Assembly (NCBI GenBank): GCA_029239355.1 | Contig: JAQZAZ010000010.1 | Coordinates: forward strand, 18,345-82,344 | Length of the DNA stretch: 64,000 nt | From: Sphingobacterium sp. | GTDB lineage: Bacteria > Bacteroidota > Bacteroidia > Sphingobacteriales > Sphingobacteriaceae | Direction of reading: 5' to 3' | Shown: positions 17,604-26,473 of the stretch, in pieces | Position numbering within the stretch: the stretch's first letter is position 1 | How the letters are laid out: each line of letters begins with the position of its first letter | The notes under the pieces: generated by a model | Seen by the model: only the letters and a program-made list of their open reading frames with translations | Told to the model about the DNA's origin: nothing | The model's database searches: none | Translations under genes and position numbers: made by a program

Positions 17604-20600
17604 ATGGGATATTGTGAATTACAGGTGACGAGCAATTTTAGCTTTCTGGAGGGAGCATCCCACCCGGAGGAATTGATGGAACGTGCGGCAGCATTGGGGT
17701 ATCGGAAAATTGCGGTGACAGACCGGAATAGTTTTGCCGGTATTGTTCGCGCGCATACTGCCGCGAAAAAACAGGGTATTACCCTTATTCCAGCTTGTCG
17801 TTTGGACCTTCAGGATGGTCCAAGTTTATTGGCTTATCCAACTGATAAAGAAGCGTATGGGCGGCTGTCGTCTCTGTTGACTGTAGGTAATCTGCGTGCC
17901 GAGAAGGGAAAATGCACACTCTATAGATCCGATGTTTATCAGTATAAGGAAGGAATCAAATTTATCATTTGTCCTCCCAATAGATTAACGGTTAAATTTG
18001 AACTTGAAGCGGAGTTTACTGCATTTGTAGCAGAATATAAAAAGCGCTTGGATATGGCACTGTATTTAGGGGTCAAACGGCTCTATCGTGGTGACGATGC
18101 AAAGCTTTTGTTTCGCCTACAACAATTAGGAGAAAGCCTAAGCGTTCCTCTTGTTGCTTTGGGTGATGTATATTATCATATACCCGAACGACGTGATTTA
18201 CAGGATGTTTTAACCTGTATTCGGGAGAAATGTACGATCCAGATGGCCGGATTTAAATTGTATCCAAACGCCGAACGTTATCTTAAACCTATAGCGGAGA
18301 TGGAACGTCTGTTTAGGCCATATCCAGAGGCCATCGCAAAAACAATGGAAATAGCAGCAGCATGCAACTTCTCCCTGGATGATTTAAAATATGTCTATCC
18401 GGATGAACTGTCGTCCGATGGACGTACTGCGCAGGAAGAATTAGTTTATTTGACATGGAAGGGAGCAAAAGATAGATTTGGTGACCAGATTCCAGATACC
18501 ATCCGTGATACCATCCAGATGGAACTTGATTTTATTGGACGGAAAAACTATGCATCTTATTTTTTGACCGTTTACGATTACGTACGTTTTGCCAAGGAAA
18601 GAGGCATTTTATGCCAAGGTCGTGGTTCGGCCGCCAATTCTACCATTTGTTATTGTCTTGGCATTACTTCGGTCAACCCCATCGAATTCAGGCTGCTCTT
18701 TGCTCGGTTTATGTCCGATGCACGGGATGAACCACCTGATATAGATGTTGATTTTGAACATGAACGCCGGGAAGAGGTGATCCAGTACATTTACGAGAAA
18801 TATGGCCGCAACCGTGCAGCTATTGTGGCTACAGTAACACAGGTCCGTGCCAAGGGAGCTGTACGGGATGTGGGGAAAGCAATGGGGCTATCCATGGATA
18901 CCGTCGGCCGTTTGGCTGGTGTCGTGAGCAGCCATTGGGATGAGGATATTGACCTGGGACGTTTAATGGAACAGGGTTTTAATCCGGACGATCCGCATTT
19001 ACGCAAAGTGCTCGAACTGACGCACCAGTATATCGGGTTTCCAAGGCAACTGGGGCAACATACCGGAGGTTTTGTGATTACACAGGGCAATCTCCATGAA
19101 CTCTGTCCATTGGTGAATGCCCGCATGGATAACCGGACCAACCTGGAGTGGAACAAAGATGATCTGGAAGCGCTGGGATTCCTGAAAGTGGATGTATTGG
19201 CATTAGGGATGCTGACCTGTATCCGGAAGGCTTTTGATATTGCCCAAAGACATTATGGACTGGATCTGACTTTGGCAGGAATTGGCGCTAAACATGACCC
19301 GGAAGTGTATGATATGATCTGTCATGCTGACACGCTGGGGGTATTTCAGATTGAGAGCCGGGCGCAGATGTCCATGCTGCCGCGGCTAAAGCCAGAGAAG
19401 TTTTATGATCTGGTTATCGAGGTGGCCATTGTACGTCCTGGGCCGATACAGGGGGACATGGTGCATCCTTACCTGCGCCGTCGTAACAATGAAGAGGCCG
19501 TGGACTATCCTAAAGAAGAAATTAAGGCGATTCTGGAAAAAACCTTGGGTGTCCCACTTTTTCAGGAACAGGCCATGGAGATTGCAATTGTTGCGGCCGG
19601 ATTCACCCCCGCTGAAGCAGATGAACTGCGCCGTAGTATGGCGACCTTTAAGGCAAAAGGGCAGGTGTCGGTCTTCCGGCAGAAGATGATCGACGGTATG
19701 GTGAAGAAAGGTTATACAGAAGAGTTTGCCGTGCGGGTCTTTCGGCAGCTGGAAGGATTCGGAAGCTATGGCTTTCCGGAAAGCCATGCGGCCTCTTTTG
19801 CGCTGCTGGTGTATGTATCTTCTTGGATTAAATGCCATTATCCCGATATTTTTGCGGCTTCTCTGCTCAATAGCCAACCCATGGGATTCTATCAGCCTGC
19901 CCAGATCGTTATTGATGCCGAAAGGCATGGTGTGAAAGTGCTCCCTATAGATATCAACCACTCCTTTTGGGATAATACCCTGGAGGGTGAGGTGGGCAAA
20001 CAGCATGCATTACGTTTAGGACTGCGCCAGATTAAAGGGTTTTCGGAAGAAGAGGCTTTGTTATTGGCCAAAGGACGTATAAATGAGTATTCGACGGTCA
20101 CAGCGGTGATGGAAGCCGGATTATCCCTGCCGGGATTGGAGCGTTTAGCCGAGGCGGATGCTTTTCGTTCGCTGGGCATCGACCGTAGACGGGCACTGTG
20201 GGAAATTACAGCTTTACGGGATCGCCCCATTGGAATATTTGAGGGGAAACCATCATCAAATGCTGAAGGGCAGATTGAGCTGCCTTTGTTAAGTCCCAGC
20301 CAACATGTGGTGGCGGATTATGCAAGGACAGGGCTATCCATCAAAGCACATCCAGTGAGTTTCCTGCGTGATAAATTGGACCTTCTCCACGTTGTTACAA
20401 CCGAAAAATTAGGCTTGGTAAAAAATAATATGCCTGTTAAAGTATGTGGATTGATTACGGTGCGACAGCGTCCGGGTACTTCCAAAGGCGTGTTATTTGT
20501 TACCATTGAGGATGATACTGGTTTTGCAAATGTGGTCATCTGGAGCAAGGTATTTGAGAAATACCGAAAAGAGATCCTTCGGGCGAAATTGTTTATGGTT

Positions 20601-20741
20601 GCTGGAAAAGTACAGGTCGAAGGAGAAGTAATCCATATCATTGCCGAACGTTGCTTTGATATGTCAGGTTTATTAAAAAATCTGGCAGAAGAGGATGAGC
20701 AGGTAACGGATGTATTTTATAAAGGACGAAATTTTCATTGA
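17604..20741 (+). CDS. dnaE2: Error-prone DNA polymerase DnaE2
   Basis: A 1045-aa C-family polymerase starting at ATG 17604, two bases after the imuB stop. The start MGYCELQVTSNFSFLEGASH is the usual DnaE2 N-terminus, within the PHP domain (about 1-270). The polymerase core has CQGRGSAANSTICYCLGIT, DEPPDIDVDFEHERREEV (catalytic Asp residues) and GGFVITQ. A C-terminal OB fold carries VCGLITVRQRPGTSKGVLF and FVTIEDDTGFANVVIW. It carries out damage-induced translesion synthesis with ImuA and ImuB. No separate lexA is present in the window. Confidence 0.95.
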   Translation: MGYCELQVTSNFSFLEGASHPEELMERAAALGYRKIAVTDRNSFAGIVRAHTAAKKQGITLIPACRLDLQDGPSLLAYPTDKEAYGRLSSLLTVGNLRAEKGKCTLYRSDVYQYKEGIKFIICPPNRLTVKFELEAEFTAFVAEYKKRLDMALYLGVKRLYRGDDAKLLFRLQQLGESLSVPLVALGDVYYHIPERRDLQDVLTCIREKCTIQMAGFKLYPNAERYLKPIAEMERLFRPYPEAIAKTMEIAAACNFSLDDLKYVYPDELSSDGRTAQEELVYLTWKGAKDRFGDQIPDTIRDTIQMELDFIGRKNYASYFLTVYDYVRFAKERGILCQGRGSAANSTICYCLGITSVNPIEFRLLFARFMSDARDEPPDIDVDFEHERREEVIQYIYEKYGRNRAAIVATVTQVRAKGAVRDVGKAMGLSMDTVGRLAGVVSSHWDEDIDLGRLMEQGFNPDDPHLRKVLELTHQYIGFPRQLGQHTGGFVITQGNLHELCPLVNARMDNRTNLEWNKDDLEALGFLKVDVLALGMLTCIRKAFDIAQRHYGLDLTLAGIGAKHDPEVYDMICHADTLGVFQIESRAQMSMLPRLKPEKFYDLVIEVAIVRPGPIQGDMVHPYLRRRNNEEAVDYPKEEIKAILEKTLGVPLFQEQAMEIAIVAAGFTPAEADELRRSMATFKAKGQVSVFRQKMIDGMVKKGYTEEFAVRVFRQLEGFGSYGFPESHAASFALLVYVSSWIKCHYPDIFAASLLNSQPMGFYQPAQIVIDAERHGVKVLPIDINHSFWDNTLEGEVGKQHALRLGLRQIKGFSEEEALLLAKGRINEYSTVTAVMEAGLSLPGLERLAEADAFRSLGIDRRRALWEITALRDRPIGIFEGKPSSNAEGQIELPLLSPSQHVVADYARTGLSIKAHPVSFLRDKLDLLHVVTTEKLGLVKNNMPVKVCGLITVRQRPGTSKGVLFVTIEDDTGFANVVIWSKVFEKYRKEILRAKLFMVAGKVQVEGEVIHIIAERCFDMSGLLKNLAEEDEQVTDVFYKGRNFH

Positions 20742-20821
20742 CCTTTCATTTATTAATCTCATTTTTGGAAACCGTACAGCATGTACAATAACTGGAATCA
20801 ACTAAAAAGAACATAAATTAG

Positions 20822-21772
20822 ATGAACAACAACATTCTCGTTAATAAAATTGAAATCGAAAAAGAAATCATCATCGATTTGATCAAACAGGATAATCGCG
20901 ACGGTGCCATTAACCTAATCGCCAACCGTGCAAATGTAAAATTTAAAACGGCCCGTGATATTGTTCAAATGTTTGACGAAGGCGATATAGATCTTTTTGA
21001 CGGTAAAGACCTGTTTTTAGTAGACTATGACGAAGTGCTTCACAGCGATTCTACAGTTCATCAAGAGCCAGTTCCATCTTCGTTTTTGGAAGTAGAAAAA
21101 GACAGAAGCAAGCAGGGGAGAAGTAAAAAGGGTTTAATAATAGGCTTATCTCTACTTGCCTTAGGCTTTATTTTTCTACGTTATGTTATTGGCTTTAATC
21201 ATATTAGACATCATCTGTCGGAACTGGCTCAAGTTTTTGGCAAAAATGATGGGGGTGCAACGGCTTTGGATGCTGATACAGCATTACGGGGAACTTCCTT
21301 TGGATCCGGTGCCACCCGGGTCGCTGATGTGGAGGACTTCCGTCCTGTAGACACCAATCTACTTTCTCCAGAATTCAAACCGACAGAAATGGCGAAGATT
21401 AAAAACGCTCAATTTGATAATTTAATACCCGCGAAGAAATCTCCCACAGATGAAGAGGCGCAATTGGCTTTAATTTACCTTACAAATAGACAATTGACAG
21501 ATGTGATCATGCAGCAAAAGTTGAATATCAAAATTGGCCAATGTTATGAAAATCCCCTTAGGGATGGAAACCAACGCTGTGTCAGTTGCATGATATTACT
21601 TTATAACCGGGAAAAGAAAGATTGGCAAGAGGCTCCTGAAGGAGCGAATTTCCTGGACAATGCCTATGATTTTTATCTTCCTGAAGGTGGAGATATATGG
21701 GGAGCCAAGGCCTTAAGTATGCACATACCTTATGACTATGCCTTGTTCAAAAAGTACGAACGAAAAGATTAA
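20822..21772 (+). CDS. Uncharacterised single-pass membrane protein downstream of dnaE2
   Basis: 316 aa, not recognised. The N-terminal 70 residues are helical and charged (IEKEIIIDLIKQDNRDGAINL) and resemble a small DNA- or protein-binding helical domain. A linker follows, then one membrane segment (about 102-122, LIIGLSLLALGFIFLRYVIG), then a C-terminal domain of about 190 residues with three cysteines (GQCYENPLRDGNQRCVSC). The topology suggests a cytoplasmic N-terminus and a periplasmic C-terminus. It starts 80 bp after dnaE2 with no clear terminator between, so it might be cotranscribed with the cassette, though nothing in it suggests DNA repair. Confidence 0.6.
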   Translation: MNNNILVNKIEIEKEIIIDLIKQDNRDGAINLIANRANVKFKTARDIVQMFDEGDIDLFDGKDLFLVDYDEVLHSDSTVHQEPVPSSFLEVEKDRSKQGRSKKGLIIGLSLLALGFIFLRYVIGFNHIRHHLSELAQVFGKNDGGATALDADTALRGTSFGSGATRVADVEDFRPVDTNLLSPEFKPTEMAKIKNAQFDNLIPAKKSPTDEEAQLALIYLTNRQLTDVIMQQKLNIKIGQCYENPLRDGNQRCVSCMILLYNREKKDWQEAPEGANFLDNAYDFYLPEGGDIWGAKALSMHIPYDYALFKKYERKD

Positions 21773-21788
21773 GTTTGTTTAGCACAAT

Positions 21789-22571
21789 TTATATCAGGAG
21801 CTTGTTGCGGTACTGTTGTGGCGAGATGCCAAAATATTCTTTAAACAAGTTTGAGAAATTGGAGACACTGTCATAGCCAACCTCGTAGACAATTTGAGCG
21901 ATCTGGAAGTGTCTGTTTTCGAGGAGATGGAGTGCTTTCAATAGCCTGTGTTGTTTTATAAATTGAAATATGGTCATCTGCATTTCTTCCTTAAATTTCC
22001 TAAAAAGCGATCGTTCTGATAGATTGAATTTTTCTGAAAGTTGAGCAATGGATAACTTGCTGTTGAGATGTTCTAAAATGAATGTGCATATACTTATCAT
22101 CATATCGCTCTGCGCAGCATTAATTTGTAATTGAAAAGGTTTGGCCAATAATATTGGAAGCATTGTCTTGAATGCTTCAATACCTGTTTGAGTCATGATA
22201 TCGCTAGTGTTTAAGTTCCAATGTTGTTGACCAAAACGTAAAAAATGATCCAATAATTCCTGTGGGAGATATACCGTCAATCTATCATTAAAATGTCCCA
22301 TATCCAAAAAAATAGTTTTTAATATCATACGGGGAGATCTAGAAATTAATTTATGTGGAACCTGAGCCGGAATAAACACATAAAAATTATTTGGCACACA
22401 TACGCTATTTCCTTCTGTATAAACAAACAGCGTTCCACTTGTTGGACTTAGGAGTTGTACCTGTTCATGGAAATGCATTTCAGTGTTAAATTGACCATAC
22501 TCACGTAACTCAATTGTCCCATCTCGGAAGGTCGTTGCGCAGGGAAAAACTGATATTGCTGATTTTGGCAT
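21789..22571 (-). CDS. AraC-family transcriptional regulator
   Basis: 260 aa. The N-terminal cupin-like sensor (about 1-140) has MHFHEQVQLLSP and IPAQVPHKL. The C-terminal AraC double HTH (about 165-258) has LSIAQLSEKFNLSERSLFRKF and IAQIVYEVGYDSVSNFSNLF followed by FGISPQQYR. It is transcribed away from leuA, with about 190 bp between the starts, and may control that gene. The ligand is unknown; cupin-type AraC proteins usually bind small metabolites. Confidence 0.9.
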   Translation of the reverse strand: MPKSAISVFPCATTFRDGTIELREYGQFNTEMHFHEQVQLLSPTSGTLFVYTEGNSVCVPNNFYVFIPAQVPHKLISRSPRMILKTIFLDMGHFNDRLTVYLPQELLDHFLRFGQQHWNLNTSDIMTQTGIEAFKTMLPILLAKPFQLQINAAQSDMMISICTFILEHLNSKLSIAQLSEKFNLSERSLFRKFKEEMQMTIFQFIKQHRLLKALHLLENRHFQIAQIVYEVGYDSVSNFSNLFKEYFGISPQQYRNKLLI

Positions 22572-22757
22572 TATTCAATAAAATTTGTTTTATTTTCAAA
22601 TATAGAAAATTTTATCCTTCCATTAGATTTGGATCGTAGAAACAAGTCTAAATGAAAAGATCAATGAGCCTGAAATCAGCCTTTAGGTAGAATTTGCAGC
22701 TGCAGAAAGGAATCAATGGTTCACGAAAGCATCCTTTCAGACAACATAAATTGTATA

Positions 22758-23894
22758 ATGATGAAGCAAGTAAAGATTTTTGACACCACATTACGTGATG
22801 GTGAACAGGGGCCAGGTTGCCAACTGTCGTTAAGAAGTAAACTGGAAATAGCCGAGAAGCTGGATGCGATGGGGGTAGATGTGATCGAAGCTGGATTTCC
22901 GATCAGTTCACCAGGTGATTTTAAGGCGGTGACAGAAATATGTCGAATCGTGAAAAATGCAACAGTCTGCGCTTTGGCCCGAGCGCAGAAGAAAGATATT
23001 GATGCCGCGTATGAAGCCCTGCAAGGCGCTAAGATTGCACGTATCCAACTTGGTATCGGTTCATCCGATATTCATATCAAACATAAGTTCAATAGTAGTC
23101 GGGAGGCTATTTTACAGCAGGCATTTGATATGGTTGCTTATGCGTCCGGCCTATGTGATGAGGTGCAATTTTTTGCAGAGGATGCGGGGAGAGCGAAGGA
23201 CGATTTTTTGGTACAGATGACAGATACAGTCGTTGAGGCAGGCGCAAAAGTTGTCAACCTACCGGATACGAATGGATTTTGTACCCCTTTTGAGTATTTC
23301 GAAAAGATATCCTATGTCAACAAGCACAGGAAATATAAAGATAAAGCCATCTTATCTGTCCATTGTCACAATGACTTGGGTATGGCCACAGCCAATAGTA
23401 TTGCGGGATTAATGGCCGGCGCAGAACAGGTAGAAGGGACGATTAACGGGGTAGGGGAACGTGCCGGAAATGCCGCTATGGAAGAAATCATATTGACACT
23501 CCTTATAAAAGAAAGGCTAGGATTAAAAAGTGGAGTTGATCCAAAATATATTGTTGAACTCAGTGCTATGGTGGCCAAAGCCATGTCCAATCCCATCCAG
23601 GCCAACAAAGCCATTGTCGGTAAAAACGCCTTTGCTCATTCTTCGGGTATTCATCAGGATGGCGTGTTAAAAGACCGGAGAAATTACGAAATTATTGACC
23701 CTCAGATTATCGGAGGGACGCTTCCTGCGCTGGTACTCTCCGCCAGAAGCGGGCGTGCTGCGTTAAAGGATCGCCTTAATGCATTGGAATTAACCTATCT
23801 CCCTGAAGATTTTGAAAATATATATACCAAATTTTTGCTGATGGCGGATCAACTGCCTTATGTCGAAGACGGGGATTTGAGAAGACTAATGTAG
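22758..23894 (+). CDS. leuA: 2-isopropylmalate synthase-like enzyme, short form
   Basis: 378 aa from the ATG at 22758. An in-frame ATG at 22716 with an AAAGGA site just upstream would add 14 residues; family members start MKQVKIFDTTLRDGEQ. Signatures are DTTLRDGEQGPG, VIEAGFPISSPGDF, SVHCHNDLGMATANS, NGVGERAGNAAMEE and AFAHSSGIHQDGVLK. These fit isopropylmalate synthase, which condenses acetyl-CoA with 2-oxoisovalerate, but related homocitrate or citramalate synthases share them. The C-terminal leucine-binding regulatory domain is missing, as in the short LeuA forms of many Bacteroidota. No other leu gene is nearby; an AraC regulator is divergent. The stop codon lies inside the terminator hairpin. 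Confidence 0.82.
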   Translation: MMKQVKIFDTTLRDGEQGPGCQLSLRSKLEIAEKLDAMGVDVIEAGFPISSPGDFKAVTEICRIVKNATVCALARAQKKDIDAAYEALQGAKIARIQLGIGSSDIHIKHKFNSSREAILQQAFDMVAYASGLCDEVQFFAEDAGRAKDDFLVQMTDTVVEAGAKVVNLPDTNGFCTPFEYFEKISYVNKHRKYKDKAILSVHCHNDLGMATANSIAGLMAGAEQVEGTINGVGERAGNAAMEEIILTLLIKERLGLKSGVDPKYIVELSAMVAKAMSNPIQANKAIVGKNAFAHSSGIHQDGVLKDRRNYEIIDPQIIGGTLPALVLSARSGRAALKDRLNALELTYLPEDFENIYTKFLLMADQLPYVEDGDLRRLM

Positions 23895-23907
23895 TCTTCT
23901 GGTTTTT
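23880..23907 (+). terminator. Terminator overlapping the leuA stop
   Basis: A perfect 9-bp stem (AGAAGACTA 23880-23888 with TAGTCTTCT 23892-23900), a 3-base loop and GGTTTTT. The leuA stop TAG (23892-23894) forms part of the stem. It separates leuA from the convergent MFS gene. Confidence 0.75.
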
Positions 23908-23937
23908 ACTCCAATATTTCAATTTGTATTGGCATTA

Positions 23938-25386
23938 TTATACTTCACAGTCATGCTTTTGCTGAGCGGTAATACAGTTACCTTTCTTTTGCCCAATTGT
24001 CGGTAAGCAGAAAATACAACAGGCCACCAATAGCAATAATAAGATGGATACTGAAGTAGCAGATCCGTAAGCTGCAGTAATGTTGTTCAGCCGGAAAAAT
24101 GGATTTCCATTTTCATGTAGGAACAGGCCAACAACAAAAGCAATACCGAGACAGATGGACAGTTGCTGTACGGTAAGATAGATCGCGGATCCCACGCCTA
24201 TCAATTCCTTGCTGACATCTTTTAAGGCTAATGTCATCAGGGATGGTAGTACACTACCACAGCCAAGGCCATAAAAGAAAAAGAGCAGATGAAGTTGATC
24301 GCTTGCGACACTTATTTTATTGAGAACAAGTAAATGAAGAAATAGGCCCATAACCATTATTCCCAATCCTGTGAGTACAACGGCTTTGCCATGGCGTTGA
24401 ATAAACCTGCTGACCATCAGACTGGCAACAACATAGCCTATACCCTGATAGACGAAAGCGATACCTGTCATTGTTGCTGTATAACTCTTGTCATGCTGTA
24501 GATAATTGGAGTTAATAATGAAATAAGCATCCTGGACCATGTAATAGGCTAATGCCGCAATCAGTCCCAGATTGAAAACCCTGTTGCGGAAAAGGGCGAA
24601 GTTAAAAAGCGACTGCTGTCCCGTTTTATATAGTTTCTTCTGCTTTTTTAGGAATAAAAGTATAAAGATAAGCGCAGCTGCCAGCAATAGTATAGACCAG
24701 ATCGGCCAATGCAGCTCAGGGCCCATGACCAAGGGAGATATTAGGCCCATCAAGAGTATAAATAAACTCAGCATCGGTATAAACGAAATCGTGGATGTAG
24801 GGTTTGGCTGGTCCCGGGGGACATAGCAGTAAGCGGCAATACAGGCGAGGATACCTATTGGAATATTAATTAAGAAAATAAGGCGCCAGCTTTCATGGAT
24901 CCAGGACTGATCAGGAAGTAGTCCTCCGAGCAGTTGTCCGATCACGGAGGCAATACCTGCGATGCTACCATATACTCCCAGAGCCATAGCGCGCTTAGAC
25001 GCGTCTTCAAAGACCACAGTGATTAGGGCGATACCCTGTGGCACCATCATGCCTGAGCTAATCCCCTGCAGCAATCTGCCCAGTAGCAGAAGGTAGATAT
25101 TGGTTGACAGCCCACATAAAACCGATGCAAAAGTAAAACCGGCCATACCTATGACGTATAATTTTTTTTTGCCAAAATAGTCTCCGGCACTGCCCGCATT
25201 GATCAGCAGGCTGGCATAGCCAATAATATATAAGATAATGATCCACTGGGTTGCACTATTGCTCAGATCCAGGGCCTGTTGTATGGTCGGTAGGGAAACA
25301 TTAATAATGAATAAATCGATGACAAACAAAAAGATGCCAATGGATAGGATACAAATGTGGAGCAAATCTTTAATTCGGAAGCGCAT
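23938..25386 (-). CDS. MFS multidrug efflux transporter (DHA2 type, about 14 TM)
   Basis: 482 aa from the ATG at 25386; a longer frame reaching 25446 adds 20 polar residues and is less likely. About 14 hydrophobic segments mark it as a DHA2-type drug/H+ antiporter. Family motifs are FVIDLFIINVSLPTIQ (motif near TM1), QWIIILYIIGYASLLI and LLLGRLLQGISSGMMVPQG (motif C-like region). It sits in the inner membrane. The HxlR-family regulator is divergently transcribed 120 bp away, the common arrangement for a locally controlled efflux pump. The substrate is unknown. Confidence 0.88.
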   Translation of the reverse strand: MRFRIKDLLHICILSIGIFLFVIDLFIINVSLPTIQQALDLSNSATQWIIILYIIGYASLLINAGSAGDYFGKKKLYVIGMAGFTFASVLCGLSTNIYLLLLGRLLQGISSGMMVPQGIALITVVFEDASKRAMALGVYGSIAGIASVIGQLLGGLLPDQSWIHESWRLIFLINIPIGILACIAAYCYVPRDQPNPTSTISFIPMLSLFILLMGLISPLVMGPELHWPIWSILLLAAALIFILLFLKKQKKLYKTGQQSLFNFALFRNRVFNLGLIAALAYYMVQDAYFIINSNYLQHDKSYTATMTGIAFVYQGIGYVVASLMVSRFIQRHGKAVVLTGLGIMVMGLFLHLLVLNKISVASDQLHLLFFFYGLGCGSVLPSLMTLALKDVSKELIGVGSAIYLTVQQLSICLGIAFVVGLFLHENGNPFFRLNNITAAYGSATSVSILLLLLVACCIFCLPTIGQKKGNCITAQQKHDCEV

Positions 25387-25462
25387 ATAGCCAAAGTTTT
25401 TGATAATTTTATAGTCAAAAGTAGTTTGGATATTTTTTATATTCAAGTAGTTATAAATGATG

Positions 25463-25471
25463 TACTTAGTA
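25463..25471. promoter_or_regulatory. Candidate HxlR operator TACT-T-AGTA
   Basis: A short palindrome, TACTTAGTA, in the 120-bp region between the divergent MFS and hxlR starts. A GTAGTT repeat also occurs twice nearby (25421 and 25447). HxlR-type regulators bind such symmetric sites, but the match is short and may be chance. Confidence 0.3.
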
Positions 25472-25506
25472 TGGTTTTATGAACTAATGGTCAGTATGAG
25501 GTGATT

Positions 25507-25839
25507 ATGGATGAAAAAAAAAGTGAATTTTTTGGAAGTTGTTGTGATGTCAATGGTATTTTCAAGATCATTGGCGGAAAATGGAAGGTTTTACTTATCA
25601 AAGCCATTGCAAAAGAATGCCCTAAACGGTTCGGGGAATTGCGAAGGGAGATGGATGATATGGCACAGACGACATTAACTGTCCAATTGCGCGAACTGGA
25701 GCGTGATGGTATCCTGTGCCGACAGATCTACGCAGAATCGCCACCGCGAGTCGAGTATAAGCTGAGCGAAGTAGGCAAGACCCTATTACCGATTATTGAG
25801 CAGCTGGATGATTGGTGGCTGCACTATAAAAAGAGTTAA
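25507..25839 (+). CDS. HxlR-family winged-helix regulator
   Basis: 110 aa from the ATG at 25507, which has GAGGTG 4 bases upstream (a GTG at 25501 lies within that site). The single winged-helix domain is typical: GGKWKVLLIKAIAKECPKRF, GELRREMDDMAQTTLTVQLR and LERDGILCRQIYAESPPRVE, then a dimerising helix (LLPIIEQLDDWW). Two adjacent cysteines (GSCCDVNGIF) near the start could act as a redox or electrophile sensor, as known for some relatives. It most likely controls the divergent MFS pump. Its stop overlaps the convergent membrane protein gene by 4 bp. Confidence 0.9.
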   Translation: MDEKKSEFFGSCCDVNGIFKIIGGKWKVLLIKAIAKECPKRFGELRREMDDMAQTTLTVQLRELERDGILCRQIYAESPPRVEYKLSEVGKTLLPIIEQLDDWWLHYKKS

Positions 25840-26270
25840 CTCGGCGGTAAGGCTTCTTTCATTTTTTCGATGACCCGAGCTGAAAGATCAAGGTCTTGGG
25901 TGAAAACAACTTGTTCCGTTGATTTTTCCAGAATCGTTAAGTGTGAATAATTTTTTCTGAATGTGGAAAAAATTGGTCTTTGCGCAAATGGTAATTGTTT
26001 GTCAATAATAGATACGTTGTAGCTGCTAAAAGCATAGTCTTTTTTTCCAATGCTTATGTAATCTTTGTGTATGGTACAACGATTTTGCCGATAGGTAGAG
26101 AAAAGTAGGAGCGGCAACAGGATAAAACCAAAAAGTGCAAAGGCACCAAATGAAATAATTGTACTAGTACCGGCAATAACCCCCATAAGATTATAGAAGG
26201 ATCCATACATAATGAAGGGAGCTAAAATGCTGTAGAAAATAAGAGTACTCCGTGATAGGTTGACTTTCAT
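25836..26270 (-). CDS. Small two-TM protein with PH-like C-terminal domain
   Basis: 144 aa, not a named family to me. Two membrane segments (about 10-60: LIFYSILAPFIMYGSFYNLMG, FGAFALFGFILLPLLLFS) are followed by a beta-rich domain (RCTIHKDYISIGKKDYAFSS, HLTILEKSTEQVVFTQDL) and a final helix. This is the layout of bacterial PH-like membrane proteins. Similar layouts appear at 43564-44085 and 44146-44661. It overlaps the hxlR stop tail to tail and is transcribed toward it. Confidence 0.6.
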   Translation of the reverse strand: MKVNLSRSTLIFYSILAPFIMYGSFYNLMGVIAGTSTIISFGAFALFGFILLPLLLFSTYRQNRCTIHKDYISIGKKDYAFSSYNVSIIDKQLPFAQRPIFSTFRKNYSHLTILEKSTEQVVFTQDLDLSARVIEKMKEALPPS

Positions 26271-26473
26271 AACTTGATTTTAATCTGATCTGTGTATATG
26301 TAAAGGTACCAAAACGTGCAGATTTCCAATTCATTAATCGATTATCGATGGACTTCCCTTGATATTCGGGTACGCTGAAAGCATAATTGTCACATTAACG
26401 CCTTTTCTGCACCAGACTGTTTTAACGCTGATTAGGATTATATATCCGTTTATGAGCTTTCGGAATTTATTGT

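Noticed and set aside
19386..20006. 206-codon minus-strand frame inside dnaE2
   Set aside because: Antisense shadow of a conserved polymerase region; no independent signals.
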